A stretch of DNA of 64,000 nt from Skeletonema tropicum (taxonomy: Eukaryota > Bacillariophyta > Thalassiosirophyceae > Thalassiosirales > Thalassiosiraceae): contig JAWZXG010000035.1 of assembly GCA_037178625.1 (NCBI GenBank), positions 1 through 64,000 on the forward strand, given 5' to 3'. Position numbers and translations under genes: made by a program. Every line of letters starts with the position of its first letter. Within the stretch, counting starts at the first letter, position 1. This document shows, piece after piece, positions 1 to 12,318 of this stretch. The notes beneath the pieces are model-generated. The model saw nothing but the letters and a program-made list of their open reading frames with translations. It was not told the origin of the DNA and ran no database searches.

Positions 1-3000
1 TTGAGCTGGCCTTGGCAGCACCTCATTTCTACCATATCGTAATGCTATCGTCGTCAATTAGGGACTGATCCGCATATGGTGGTTTACTACTTTACTAAAA
101 TAATGAAATGACACATTGCACTGCTCAGAGGATTGCGTGAGTAGAAAGCGATGCTACAGCCTCGTTGCTGATCTGAGAGGTCAATTTGAGCTGGCCGGCA
201 GCACCTCATTCTGCCATGTCGTATCTATTTTTCGTCGTCAATATGGACATGAGCCGCTTCTAGAGGCTTATTCTACTCCGCGGGATTACACGAGCCCATT
301 CTAGAGCCCAGATAGTGACAAAAGCATTAAAAGCACAATAGCACTGCTCAGACGGTTTGCGTGAGTAGAAGCGATGATACAGCTCGTTGCTGATCTGAGA
401 GTCCAATTTGAGCTGGCCGGCAGGGCACCTCATTCTACCATATCGTATCTATCGTCGTCAATAATGGACATGAGCCGCTTCTAGAAGCTTGCTTTACTAA
501 GCCACGATAGTACACACACGCACCATAAACTGCACAGACGATTGCGTGAGTGGAAAAGCGATGCTACAGCCTCGTGCTGATCTGAGAGGTTCCAATTGAG
601 CTGGCCGGGCAGAAACCCAATGTACCAAATCATATCCATCGTCTTCGGTATGTACTACTCAGCAGCACGTCTAGAAGTTGCTTTAATGAGCCACGATAGT
701 ACACAAGCACCATAGCACTGTCAGACGGATGGCGTGAGTGAAAGCGATGCTACAGCCTCGTTGCTGATCTGAGAGGTCCAATTTGAGCTGGCCGGCAGCA
801 ACCTCATCCACCATATGCTGATTGAGAGGTCCAATTTGAGCTGGCCGGCAGCACTCATTCTACCATAACATTTTTTTCGTTTCTATCGTCGTCAATATGG
901 ACATGATCTACGCCATCTGGTGGTTTACTACTTTTACTAATAATAATGAAATGACACATTTGCACTGTTTAGACGGATTGCGTGAATAGAAGTGATGCTA
1001 CAGCCTCGTTGCTGATCTGAGAGGTCTTATTATTGATTGGCCGGCAGCACCTCATTCTACCATATCGTATCTATCGTCGTCAATATGGACATGAGCAGCT
1101 TTCTAGAGGCTTATTCTACTCAGCGGCGATAGTACCCCCCCCCCCCAAAAGCACAATAGCACTGCACAGACGGATTGCGTAAGAAAATTTGATGCTACAG
1201 CCCTCGTTATTGATCTGAGAGGTCCGATTTCTTCGAGATGGCCTACAGCACCTCATTACCATATCGTATCTATCGTCGTCAATATGGACATGAGCAGCTT
1301 CTAGAGGGCTTATTCTGCTCGCGGCGTTAGTACAAAAGCACAATAGCAATGCTCAGACGGATTGCGTGAGTAGAAGCCCCCCCCCCCCCGATGCTACAGC
1401 CTCGTTGCTGATCTGAGATGTCCAATTTGAGCTGGCCGGCAGCACCTCATTCTACCATATCGTATCTATTTTTTTCGTCGTCCCCCCCTCAATATGGACA
1501 TGAGCCGCTCTAGAGGCTTATTCTACTCCGCGGCTTAAGGACAAAAGCATTCTTGCACTGCTCAGACGGGTGAGTGAGTAGAAGTGATTCTACAGCCGCG
1601 TTGCTGATCTGAGAGGTCTTATTTTATCTGGCCGGCAGCACCTCATTCTACCATGTCGTATCTATCGTCGTCAATATGGACATGATCCGCATCTGGTGGT
1701 TTACTACTTTTACTAATAATAATGAAATGACACATTTGCACTGCTCAGACGGGTTGCGTGAGTAGAAGTGATGCTACAGCCTCGCAGAATGATCTGAGAG
1801 GTCCAATTTGAGCTGGCCGGCAGCACCTCATTTAACCATATCGTATCTATCGTCGTCAATATGGAACATGAGCCGCTTCTAGAGGCTATTCTACTCAGCG
1901 GCGATAGTACAAAAGCACAATAGTACTGCAAGGAAGGATTGCGTAAGAAAATTTGATGCTACAGCCTCGTTGCTGATCTGAGGCGTTAGTACAAAAGCTC
2001 AATAGCACTGCTCAGACGGATTGCGTGAGTAGAAGCGATGCTACAGCCTCGTTGCTGATCTGAGAGGTCCAATTTGAGCTGGCCGGCAGCACCTCATTCT
2101 ACCATATCGTATCTATCGTCGTCAATATGGACATGAGCCGCTTCTAGAGGCTTATTCTACTCCGCGGCTTAAGGACAAAAGCATTCTTGCACTGCTCAGA
2201 CGGGTTGAGTGAGTAGAAGTGATTCTACAGCCTCGTTGCTGATCTGAGAGGTCTTATTTTATCTGGCCGGCAGCACCTCATTCTACCATGTCGTATCTAT
2301 CGTCGTCAATATGGACATGATCCGCATCTGGTGGTTTACTACTTTTACTAATAATAATGAAATGACACATTTGCACTGCTCAGACGGGTTGCGTGAGTAG
2401 AAGTGATGCTACAGCCTCGCAGATGATCTGAGAGGTCCAATTTGAGCTGGCCGGCAGCACCTCATTCTACCATATCGTATCTATCGTCGTCAATATGGAC
2501 ATGAGCCGCTTCTAGAGGCTTATTCTACTCAGCGGCGATAGTACAAAAGCACAATAGTACTGCAAGGAAGGATTGCGTAAGAAAATTTGATGCTACAGCC
2601 TCGTTGCTGATCTGAGGCGTTAGTACAAAAGCTCAATAGCACTGCTCAGAACGGATTGCGTGAGTAGAAGCGATGCTACAGCCTCGTTGCTGATCTGAGA
2701 GGTCCAATTTGAGCTGGCCGGCAGCACCTCATTCTACCATATCGTATATATCGTCGTCAATATGGACATGAGCCGCTTCTAGAGGCTTATTTTACACTGC
2801 GGCGTTAGTACAAAAGCACAATAGCACTGCTCAGACGGATTGCGTTAGTAGAAGTGATGCTACAGCCTCGTAGCTGATCTGAGAGGTCTTATTTGATCTG
2901 GCCGGCAGCACCTCATTCTACCATATCGTATCTATCGTCGTCAATATGGACATGAGCAGCTTCTAGAAGCATATTCTACTCAGCGTCGATAGTACAAAAG

Positions 3001-3778
3001 CACAATAGCACTGCACAGACGGATTGCGTAAGAAAATTTGATGCTACAGCCTCGTTGCTGATCTGAGGCGTTAGTACAAAAGCTCAATAGCACTGCTCAG
3101 ACGGATTGCGTGAGTAGAAGTGATGCTACAGCCTCGTTGCTGATCTGAGAGGTCCAATTTGAGCTGGCCGGCAGCACCTCATTCTACCATATCGTATCTA
3201 TCGTCGTCAATATGGACATGATCCGCATCTGGTGGTTTACTACTTTTACTAATAATAATGAAATGACACATTTGCACTGCTCAGACGGATTGCGTGAGTA
3301 GAAGTGATGCTACAGCCTCGTTGCTGATCTGAGAGGTCCAATTTGAGCTGGCCGGCAGCACCTCATTCTACCATATCGTATCTATCGTCGTCAATATGGA
3401 CATGAGCCGCTTGATGAGGCTTATTCTACTCAGCGGCGATAGTACAAAAGCACAATAGCACTGCTCAGACGGATTGCGTAAGAAAATTTGATGCTACAGC
3501 AACGTTGCTGATCTGAGAGGTCCAATTTGAGCTGGCCGGCAGCACCTCATTCTACCATGTCGTATCTATCGTCGTCAATATGGACATGATCAGCTTCTAG
3601 AGGCTTATTCTGCTCCGCGGCGTTAGTACAAAAGCACAATAGCACTGCTCAGACGGATTGCGTGAGTAGTAGCGATGCTACAGCCTCGCAGATGATCTGA
3701 GAGGTCCAATTTGAGCTGGCCGGCAGCACCTCATTCTACCATATCGTTTCTATCGTCGTCAATATGGACATGAGCCGC
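1..3778. repeat. satellite array, ~185-bp monomers (left part)
   Basis: Tandem head-to-tail copies of a ~180-190 bp monomer. Recognisable blocks are GAGGTCCAATTTGAGCTGG, CTACCATATCGTATCTATCG, ATATGGACATGAGCCGC and CACTGCTCAGACGG. Monomer variants differ in short segments. One example is the block CATCTGGTGGTTTACTAC followed by AATAATAATGAAATG, which replaces the usual TCTAGAGGCTTATTCTACT stretch. The first ~2 kb are much more indel-ridden than the rest, with poly-C and poly-T runs inserted into monomers near 870, 1135, 1378 and 1480. Short open frames here are accidental and shift with every indel. The array enters the window already in progress. Confidence 0.97.
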
Positions 3779-4755
3779 GGGAGCGAGCGAAGCGAGCGAC
3801 CTTACTTCTCTCTATAATCAATATATGAACCAATATCAGATAAAGTGGTATTACTATATTACCGAAGCGTGGATGACTACGCTTTCGAATTAACTTCTTC
3901 AGCGGATAGCAATAGTAATAGTGAGGATAGGCGGCTTTGTCGATGCAAAGTTGCGAGTCATTTAGCTCTCCCTCGTTGACACGAGTTTTCTCCTTAAATG
4001 GATACGTGTCTCTGTGGGGTCATTCCTCGTTATCTAAAATAGGTAAGTTTGTACAATTGCTTTCCCTCAGCAAGTGTAGCTGCCGGGTAGGCAGCGGAAC
4101 AAGCTGAGGGAAAGGAAGGGGAGGACTACGATTCTGTTGTCCTCCCCAGGTAGGTACTTACCTCCTCACCTCTGTTTTGAAAGAGGGAGGTTTGAGAGAC
4201 AATATCTCCAATGTTTTTTGCTCTCTTATAGCATACTACCATCTTTTCGATTCCGATTGTGTCGCGTAGGGTGGTAGAAAGCTCCTCCTCATATATCTGT
4301 TGACAGGTTCGACTAGGGATGTAATGAGGGTGGAATCGACCGAGTTTCAAATAGATGTTTTTGTCATTATCTGAGGTGGTAGATTCTGAGATGGCTTGGG
4401 GCAGTGGAGGTGGGTTGCAGACTTTGTAGTTTGCATTTACGAACATTCGTTTCAGTTGGTCGAAGTCCCATCCTCTGTCGAGCAAGCGTTGGAAGAATAG
4501 TCTTGCTACCTCGACATAGTCTTTTTTATCGGTGCACTGCCAATAGTATCTCTTGAGTTCGCCAAATATTACCCCTTTCATCGTGTTCCTCTGATGAGCA
4601 GAAGATGGCAGTAGGTAGAGGTAGAGGTTCATTGGCTTTTGGTATGTCTTAGTTGAGACAATACCTTCTGGCGAAATGGAAATGATTAAGTCTAAGAAGA
4701 TTCCTTTGTCGGCAGGTTCTTCAACCTTCCAACGGAGGATTCCAAAGTCGTTGAT
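3779..4755 (-). mobile_element. 5'-truncated retroelement inserted in the satellite
   Basis: A ~977-bp non-satellite block interrupts a monomer exactly. The same 45 bp lies on both sides (3734-3778 and 4756-4800), and the interrupted monomer resumes in register after the second copy. The element reads on the minus strand. Its 5' end falls inside a reverse-transcriptase reading frame, so it is 5'-truncated, as expected of target-primed reverse transcription. Its 3' end (at 3779-3800) is built of AGCG-type short repeats. An inverted repeat with 12-bp perfect outer arms (4060-4071 and 4103-4114) lies in the 3' untranslated part. The coding remnant most resembles non-LTR or Penelope-like retroelements; the exact clade is not determined. 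Confidence 0.85.
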
Positions 4756-4764
4756 TTCTACCAT
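4126..4764 (-). pseudogene. reverse transcriptase C-terminal fragment
   Basis: The 212-codon frame encodes the region just downstream of the RT catalytic domain. It shows FLDLIISISPEG, then TKTYQKPMNLYLYLLPSSAH, GELKRYYWQC, a FFQRLLDRGWD block, and later FHPHYIPSRTCQQIYEEE and CYKRAKNIGD. This order (FLDL, TYxKP..YL..SAH, R..RGW, HP..IPS) is familiar from Penelope-like and related non-LTR reverse transcriptases (family knowledge). The catalytic YxDD-containing palm is absent. The apparent ATG and first codons come from satellite DNA of the target duplication, so this is a 5'-truncated relic and not an independent gene. The frame is still open, which suggests a young insertion. Confidence 0.75.
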
Positions 4765-4800
4765 ATCGTTTCTATCGTCGTCAATATGGACATGAGCCGC

Positions 4801-7800
4801 TTCTAGAGGGTTATTCTACTCTGACGCTTTAGTACAAAAGCACAAAAGCACTGCTCAGACGGATTGCGTGAGTAGAAGTGATGCTACAGCCTTGTTGCTG
4901 ATCTGAGAGGTCCAATTTGAGCTGGCCGGCAGCACCTCATTCTACCATATCGTATCTATCGTCGTCAATATGGACATGAGCCGCTTCTAGAAGCTTATTC
5001 TACTCAGCGGCGATAGTACAAAAGCACAATAGCACTGCTCAGACGGATTGCGTAAGAAAATTTGATGCTACAGCCTCGTTGCTGATCTGAGAGGTCCAAT
5101 TTGAGTTTGCCGGCAGCACCTCATTCTACCATATCGTATATATCTATCGTCGTCAATATGGACATGAGCCGCTTGAAGAGGCTTATTCTGCTCCGCGGCG
5201 TTAGTACAAAAGCACAATAGCACTGCTCAGACGGATTAAGTGAGTAGAAGCGATGCTACAGCCTCGCAGATGATCTGAGAGGTCCAATTTAAGCTGGCCT
5301 GCAGCATCTCATTCTACCATATCGTATCTATCGTCGTCAATATGGACATGAGCCGATTCTAGAGGCTTATTCTACTCCGCGGCTTTAGGGCAAAAGCATA
5401 CTTGCACTGCTCAGACGGATTGCGTGAGTAGAAGCGATGCTACAGCCTCGCAGATGATCTGAGAGGTCCAATTTGAGCTGGCCGGCAGCACCTCATTCTA
5501 CCATATCGTATCTATCGTCGTCAATATGGACATGAGCCGCTTCTAGAAGCTTATTCTACTCAGCGGCGATAGTACAAAAGCACAATAGCACTGCTCAGAC
5601 GGATTGCGTAAGAAAATTTGATGCTACAGCCTCGTTGCTGATCTGAGAGGTCCAATTTGAGTTTGCCGGCAGCACCTCATTCTACCATATCGTATATATC
5701 TATCGTCGTCAATATGGACATGAGCCGCTTGAAGAGGCTTATTCTGCTCCGCGGCGTTAGTACAAAAGCACAATAGCACTGCTCAGACGGATTGCGTGAG
5801 TAGAAGCGATGCTACAGCCTCGCAGATGATCTGAGAGGTCCAATTTAAGCTGGCCTGCAGCATCTCATTCTACCATATCGTATCTATCGTCGTCAATATG
5901 GACATGAGCCGCTTCTAGAGGCTTATTCTACTCCGCGGCTTTAGGGCAAAAGCATACTTGCACTGCTCAGACGGGTTGCGTGAGTAGAAGCGATGCTACA
6001 GCCTCGTAGCTGATCTGAGAGGTCCAATTTGAGCTGGCCGGCAGCACCTCATTCTACCATATCGTATCTATCGTCGTCAATATGGACATGATCCGCATCT
6101 GGTGGTTTACTACTTTTACTAATAATAATGAAATGACACATTTGCACTGCTCAGACGGATTGCGTGAGTAGAAGTGATGCTACAGCCTCGCAGATGATCT
6201 GAGAGGTCCAATTTGAGCTGGCCGGCAGCACCTCATTGTACCATATCGTTTCTATCGTCGTCAATATGGACATGAGCCGCTTCTAGAGGCTTATTCTACT
6301 CAGCGGCGATAGTACAAAAGCACAATAGCACTGCTCAGACGGATTGCGTAAGAAAATTTGATGCTACAGCCTCGTTGCTGATCTGAGAGGTCCAATTTGA
6401 GCTGGCCGGCAGCACCTCATTCTACCATGTCGTATCTATCGTCGTCAATATGGACACGATCAGCTTCTAGAGGCTTATTCTGCTCCGCGGCGATAGTACA
6501 AAAGCACAATAGCACTGCTCAGACGGATTGCGTGAGTAGTAGCGATGCTACAGCCTCGCAGATGATCTGAGAGGTCCAATTTGAGCTGGCCGGGAGCACC
6601 TCAATCTACCATATCGTTTCTATCGTCGTCAATATGGACATGAGCCGCTTCTAGAGGCTTATTCTACTCTGACGCTTTAGTACAAAAGCACAAAAGCACT
6701 GCTCAGACGGATTGCGTGAGTAGAAGTGATGCTACAGCCTTGTTGCTGATCTGAGAGGTCCAATTTGAGCTGGCCGGCAGCACCTCATTCTACCATATCG
6801 TATCTATCGTCGTCAATATGGACATGAGCCGCTTCTAGAAGCATATTCTACTCAGCGGCGATAGTACAAAAGCACAATAGCACTGCTCAGACGGATTGCG
6901 TAAGAAAATTTGATGCTACAGCCTCGTTGCTGATCTGAGAGGTCCAATTTGAGTTTGCCGGCAGCACCTCATTCTACCATATCGTAATTATCTATCGTCG
7001 TCAATATGGACATGAGCCGCTTGAAGAGGCTTATTCTGCTCAGCGGCGTTAGTACAAAAGCACAATAGCACTGCTCAGACGGATTGCGTGAGTAGTAGCG
7101 ATGCTACAGCCTCGCAGATGATCTGAGAGGTCCAATTTGAGCTGGCCGGCAGCATCTCTTTCTACCATATCGTATCTATCGTCGTCAATATGGACATGAG
7201 CCGCTTCTAGAGGCTTATTCTACTCCGCGGCTTTAGGACAAAAGCATACTTGCACTGCTCAGACGGGTTGCGTGAGTAGAAGCGATGCTACAGCCTCGCA
7301 GATGATCTGAGAGGTCCAATTTGAGCTGGCCGGCAGCACCTCATTCTACCATATCGTATCTATCGTCGTCAATATGGACATGATCCGCATCTGGTGGTTT
7401 ACTACTTTTTCTAATAATAATGAAATGACACATTTGCACTGCTCAGACGGATTGCGTGAGTAGAAGTGATGCTACAGCCTCGTTGCTGATCTGAGAGGTC
7501 CAATTTGAGCTTGCCGGCAGCACCTCATTCTACCATATCGTATCTATCTATCGTCGTCAATATGGACATGAGCCGCTTGAAGAGGCTTATTCTACTCAGC
7601 GGCGATAGTACAAAAGCACAATAGCACTGCTCAGACGGATTGCGTAAGAAAATTTGATGCTACAGCCTCGTTGCTGATCTGAGAGGTCCAATTTGAGCTG
7701 GCCGGCAGCACCTCATTCTACCATGTCGTATCTATCGTCGTCAATATGGACATGATCAGCTTCTAGAGGCTTATTCTGCTCCGCGGCGTTAGTACAAAAG

Positions 7801-9850
7801 CACAATAGCACTGCTCAGACGGATTGCGTGAGTAGTAGCGATGCTACAGCCTCGCAGATGATCTGAGAGGTCCAATTTGAGCTGGCCGGGAGCACCTCAA
7901 TCTACCATATCGTTTCTATCGTCGTCAATATGGACATGAGCCGCTTCTAGAGGCTTATTCTACTCTGACGCTTTAGTACAAAAGCACAAAAGCACTGCTC
8001 AGACGGATTGCGTGAGTAGAAGTGATGCTACAGCCTTGTTGCTGATCTGAGAGGTCCAATTTGAGCTGGCCGGCAGCACCTCATTCTACCATATCGTATC
8101 TATCGTCGTCAATATGGACATGAGCCGCTTCTAGAAGCATATTCTACTCAGCGGCGATAGTACAAAAGCACAATAGCACTGCTCAGACGGATTGCGTAAG
8201 AAAATTTGATGCTACAGCCTCGTTGCTGATCTGAGAGGTCCAATTTGAGTTTGCCGGCAGCACCTCATTCTACCATATCGTAATTATCTATCGTCGTCAA
8301 TATGGACATGAGCCGCTTGAAGAGGCTTATTCTGCTCAGCGGCGTTAGTACAAAAGCACAATAGCACTGCTCAGACGGATTGCGTGAGTAGTAGCGATGC
8401 TACAGCCTCGCAGATGATCTGAGAGGTCCAATTTGAGCTGGCCGGCAGCATCTCTTTCTACCATATCGTATCTATCGTCGTCAATATGGACATGAGCCGC
8501 TTCTAGAGGCTTATTCTACTCCGCGGCTTTAGGACAAAAGCATACTTGCACTGCTCAGACGGGTTGCGTGAGTAGAAGCGATGCTACAGCCTCGCAGATG
8601 ATCTGAGAGGTCCAATTTGAGCTGGCCGGCAGCACCTCATTCTACCATATCGTATCTATCGTCGTCAATATGGACATGATCCGCATCTGGTGGTTTACTA
8701 CTTTTTCTAATAATAATGAAATGACACATTTGCACTGCTCAGACGGATTGCGTGAGTAGAAGTGATGCTACAGCCTCGTTGCTGATCTGAGAGGTCCAAT
8801 TTGAGCTTGCCGGCAGCACCTCATTCTACCATATCGTATCTATCTATCGTCGTCAATATGGACATGAGCCGCTTGAAGAGGCTTATTCTACTCAGCGGCG
8901 ATAGTACAAAAGCACAATAGCACTGCTCAGACGGATTGCGTAAGAAAATTTGATGCTACAGCCTCGTTGCTGATCTGAGAGGTCCAATTTGAGCTGGCCG
9001 GCAGCACCTCATTCTACCATGTCGTATCTATCGTCGTCAATATGGACATGATCAGCTTCTAGAGGCTTATTCTGCTCCGCGGCGTTAGTACAAAAGCACA
9101 ATAGCACTGCTCAGACGGATTGCGTGAGTAGTAGCGATGCTACAGCCTCGCAGATGATCTGAGAGGTCCAATTTGAGCTGGCCGGCAGCACCTCAATCTA
9201 CCATATCGTTTCTATCGTCGTCAATATGGACATGAGCCGCTTCTAGAGGCTTATTCTACTCTGACGCTTTAGTACAACAGCACAGTAGCACTGCTCAGAC
9301 GGATTGCGTGAGTAGAAGCGATGCTACAGCCTTGTTGCTGATCTTAGATGTACAATTTGAGCTGGCCGGCAGCACCTCATTCTACCATGTCGTATCTATC
9401 GTCGTCAATATGGACATGAGCCGCTTTTGTAGGCATATTCTACTTGACGGCGATAGTACACAAGCACACTTGCACTGTTTTGACGGATTGCGTGAATAGA
9501 AGTGATGCTACAGCCTCGTAGCTGATCTGAGAGGTCTTATTATTTGATCTGGCCGGCAGCACCTCATTCTACCATATCGTATCTATCGTCGTCAATATGG
9601 ACATGAGCCGCTTCTAGAGACTTTTTCTAGTCGGAGGCGATAGTAAAAAAGCACAGTAGTATGGACAGATGAGGTCGTCACGTGAACATGTGATATTCGG
9701 TCCCCTGCACCCCCCTACCATATCGTATCTATCGTCGTCATTAGGGACATGAGCTGCTTTCGGAGGCTTATTCTACTCGGCGGCGATCGGCCACATTCAC
9801 ATGAGCACTGCTCAGACGGGTTGCGCGAGTAGACGTTCAATCTGAGCATC
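4801..9850. repeat. satellite array (right part) with 1296-bp higher-order repeat
   Basis: The same ~185-bp monomer continues. Landmark variants recur at a fixed distance: CTGACGCTTTAG at about 6669, 7965 and 9261; the ATCCGCATCTGG block at 6091, 7383 and 8679; GAGTTTGCCGG at 5659, 6951 and 8247. Spacing is 1292-1296 bp, i.e. seven monomers. Within the earliest part a three-monomer segment is duplicated (5103 and 5659, 556 bp apart). Copies at 6.67-7.96 kb and 7.97-9.26 kb are almost base-identical, including rare variants such as GAAGCATATTC. Beyond ~9.3 kb monomers decay, and by ~9850 similarity is lost. No gene is present. Confidence 0.95.
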
Positions 9851-10081
9851 TTTGACATGTCTTAAGACTTTGACAAGTGAGCTATCAAGAAACTCCTCGC
9901 AGTAAAAGAATCCAATTGAACGCGATCACTATTGATAAATGATGAAGAACAGGTGAAAGCCATGCAAAACATATTGAAGCTCGCTCAAATGGACAATACG
10001 ACCTCGTGAAGAGACTCAATCACACGTAATTATTCGTGTTTATTTTGCGAATACTCATCTTTAGAGTTAGATGCTAAGTTG

Positions 10082-11998
10082 CTATAAGTCATCCTCATCA
10101 AAACCAAGTTGAGTGTATTGTTCTTCAAAGAGCTGTTTTGTGTAGTAATATAGTTCCAAATCGAAGCTGTTCTTGCTCTTCACTAATTTGTATTCAACAG
10201 AACCTTCTTGCAGTGTAGGATGTCTGTGTTTATTCAGCCAATTGATATGAAGCAGCTTGTCTTCACACTCTTCATCATTCACAATCTGATTCTTCCACCG
10301 CTCAGCTTTGGCACGACTAGCAGCAGCTTCACCCTGCAGGAGTGACAAAGAATCATGGTGAACGTCGGCGTCCCAACTGAATAGACGAGCAAATCGCTTC
10401 ATAGACTCAGCTTTTTCGTCGAGCAGTCCAACAACACATTTTCGCCGAAGAATCTCCTTTGCAACATCCAAATCTAATGCAGTAAGAGGTATTTGATTAT
10501 CAAGTTTTCCAACCAACGTGCGTGTCATGAAATTTGTAATGTACCCAGGACTATTCACCCAATCAACCAGCGAGTAAATCTCCATCGATGGATCGTAATG
10601 CACCGACTCTCTATCCTCTTGCTTGTGATAGAAAAGACTGAGTGTTCGATCGAGAGGATGGCGGAACAAGGCAAACATTACACCTTTGTATTCTGTACCT
10701 GTAATTTCTTCGTTGTCAGAGTGTATGTGATCCTGTCCATTCCCAAAGAGCAATGATCCCAATCTGACATCTGGAACTAGTACAACGTCCGACAATTCTT
10801 TTGAAATCAGCCCGCCCTGTACTGCTCTCTGCACTCCCTCGACCGAGTCCAAGTCGACATTGACGTAGGAATGCCCCTTTGTTTGTACCACATAAAGTGT
10901 TGGATCACGAAACCGAGATGCCAATGCCTCGTCTTCGCCACGAGCATATATTTGGGGAGACGTAAGAGATGAAGACGCTTGGACCAAGGATAAGCAATTG
11001 GAGAATATCGTTGAGAGACTTGTGCCACCACTTCTTGGGATGTGCCAGAAGAAGGGAACGTGTTTGACTTTCACAGGCGACGATTGAGAACTTTGTATTT
11101 CTGGATTGTCTTGAATTGCCTTCTCCCATGAAGCATCTATGACATTGTTCATTTGGTCTACTTCATCATCAGTATCACTTTTGCCCTCTGCATCTGCCTC
11201 ATCAAGACGCCGATGGTTAAATTGCTGCTGCTGCTGCATGGCTTGGTCTCGATGTAGTCTTAGCAGCGATACAGCATCCGCAAAGTCTGACAGCTCCACA
11301 AAATTAGCGTATTCTATCAATATGGGAACTTGACTTCGTGCTTGATACCCCTTCGTTGTGGAGACCATCCTCTTATTCTTGGTACCACCATGACTATAAG
11401 TTTCAGTTGTCTCACCATAATACATCGACGATGCTGCAGAAGACGTACCGAATCGCATCAATAAAAATGCCAGTGCGAATAATCCTAGCAAGACAAGCAT
11501 AGAAAAATCTGCCTTGCGACAATTAGAGATGAAGGTTTCCAGTCTTGTTGTGAATACATTATCGCCATTGCTGCTGTCCCATCTATTCGTGCACTCATCA
11601 AAGCTATTGTACATTGCTTTCAGTCCTAGGAAAATTCTCGAACATAAATTTCTACAACACACACGAATCCTCTTCCTCCCCTCCCGAATCAAAGTTGAAT
11701 TTTCGTCTTCTGGAAAATCTAGTGACTCCGCATCTTTTTGAGGTGGAGCATGCTTCCGATGCTGTATTCTCTTGACAATCGGAGGGGGATCTGCCCAGGC
11801 TGTTGCCGACACGACTGGGAACGACGAGGAGAACTGTGACTTCTTCGGTCTGGTGGCTGATGATGACTTCTTTTTGATCTTTTGTGTTGAGAAAATAGTT
11901 ATCCCGTTTGCGTCTCCTAACCCAAGGTCGTTTGGTGCTGTAGTAGGCAGCAGGCGGGCCTTTTCCTCTGCTCGAATGTTTGATGTTTTCCTACCCAT
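10082..11998 (-). CDS. type II membrane protein with sulfotransferase-like domain
   Basis: A single 638-residue frame starting at an ATG. Residues 1-160 are basic and Ser-rich. A hydrophobic helix at ~164-182 is followed by a lumenal stem with a Q tract (~254-259) and a catalytic-type domain. In that domain HIPRSGGTSL (~319-328) matches the 5'-phosphosulfate-binding P-loop of PAPS-dependent sulfotransferases. LFRHPLDRTLSLFYH (~444-458) matches the 3'-phosphate-binding motif. This architecture is that of Golgi carbohydrate or protein sulfotransferases, which transfer sulfate from PAPS to glycans or glycoproteins. The acceptor cannot be predicted. It is divergent from the desaturase gene with a 320-bp shared upstream region. 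No introns are evident. Confidence 0.8.
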   Translation of the reverse strand: MGRKTSNIRAEEKARLLPTTAPNDLGLGDANGITIFSTQKIKKKSSSATRPKKSQFSSSFPVVSATAWADPPPIVKRIQHRKHAPPQKDAESLDFPEDENSTLIREGRKRIRVCCRNLCSRIFLGLKAMYNSFDECTNRWDSSNGDNVFTTRLETFISNCRKADFSMLVLLGLFALAFLLMRFGTSSAASSMYYGETTETYSHGGTKNKRMVSTTKGYQARSQVPILIEYANFVELSDFADAVSLLRLHRDQAMQQQQQFNHRRLDEADAEGKSDTDDEVDQMNNVIDASWEKAIQDNPEIQSSQSSPVKVKHVPFFWHIPRSGGTSLSTIFSNCLSLVQASSSLTSPQIYARGEDEALASRFRDPTLYVVQTKGHSYVNVDLDSVEGVQRAVQGGLISKELSDVVLVPDVRLGSLLFGNGQDHIHSDNEEITGTEYKGVMFALFRHPLDRTLSLFYHKQEDRESVHYDPSMEIYSLVDWVNSPGYITNFMTRTLVGKLDNQIPLTALDLDVAKEILRRKCVVGLLDEKAESMKRFARLFSWDADVHHDSLSLLQGEAAASRAKAERWKNQIVNDEECEDKLLHINWLNKHRHPTLQEGSVEYKLVKSKNSFDLELYYYTKQLFEEQYTQLGFDEDDL

Positions 11999-12318
11999 TG
12001 TTTAATGGATCATGGTGTTATGATGATGAAATAATGATGACTGATGATACTACTGCATACTGCACTCACGCCTCTTGCGGTGAAAATAATGACCGCTTCA
12101 TCCATCCACGTGATGATGTGATGAATGGCTCTACTTATGCTCTATGACCGTATTTAAGTGATGAACTGTCGCTGTGACAGTCAATCAGAGATGTGTATCT
12201 CAAGACATGGACATAGACATCATTTTTAATTTTTTGTCCAAAAAACAAGACCTGCACTACGAAGAAAGCAATCCCATCCCACAAACGTCTTCACTATTTT
12301 ACTCATTTAACAGCAAGG

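Noticed and set aside
3779..4125. Hammerhead ribozyme in the retroelement 3' region
   Set aside because: A stem-loop exists (4060-4114), but the CUGAUGA and GAAA catalytic cores are not found.
1..9850. Short open frames and CRISPR-like periodicity in the satellite
   Set aside because: Repeats are ~185 bp without unique spacers and frames are broken by indels; this is satellite DNA in a eukaryotic genome.
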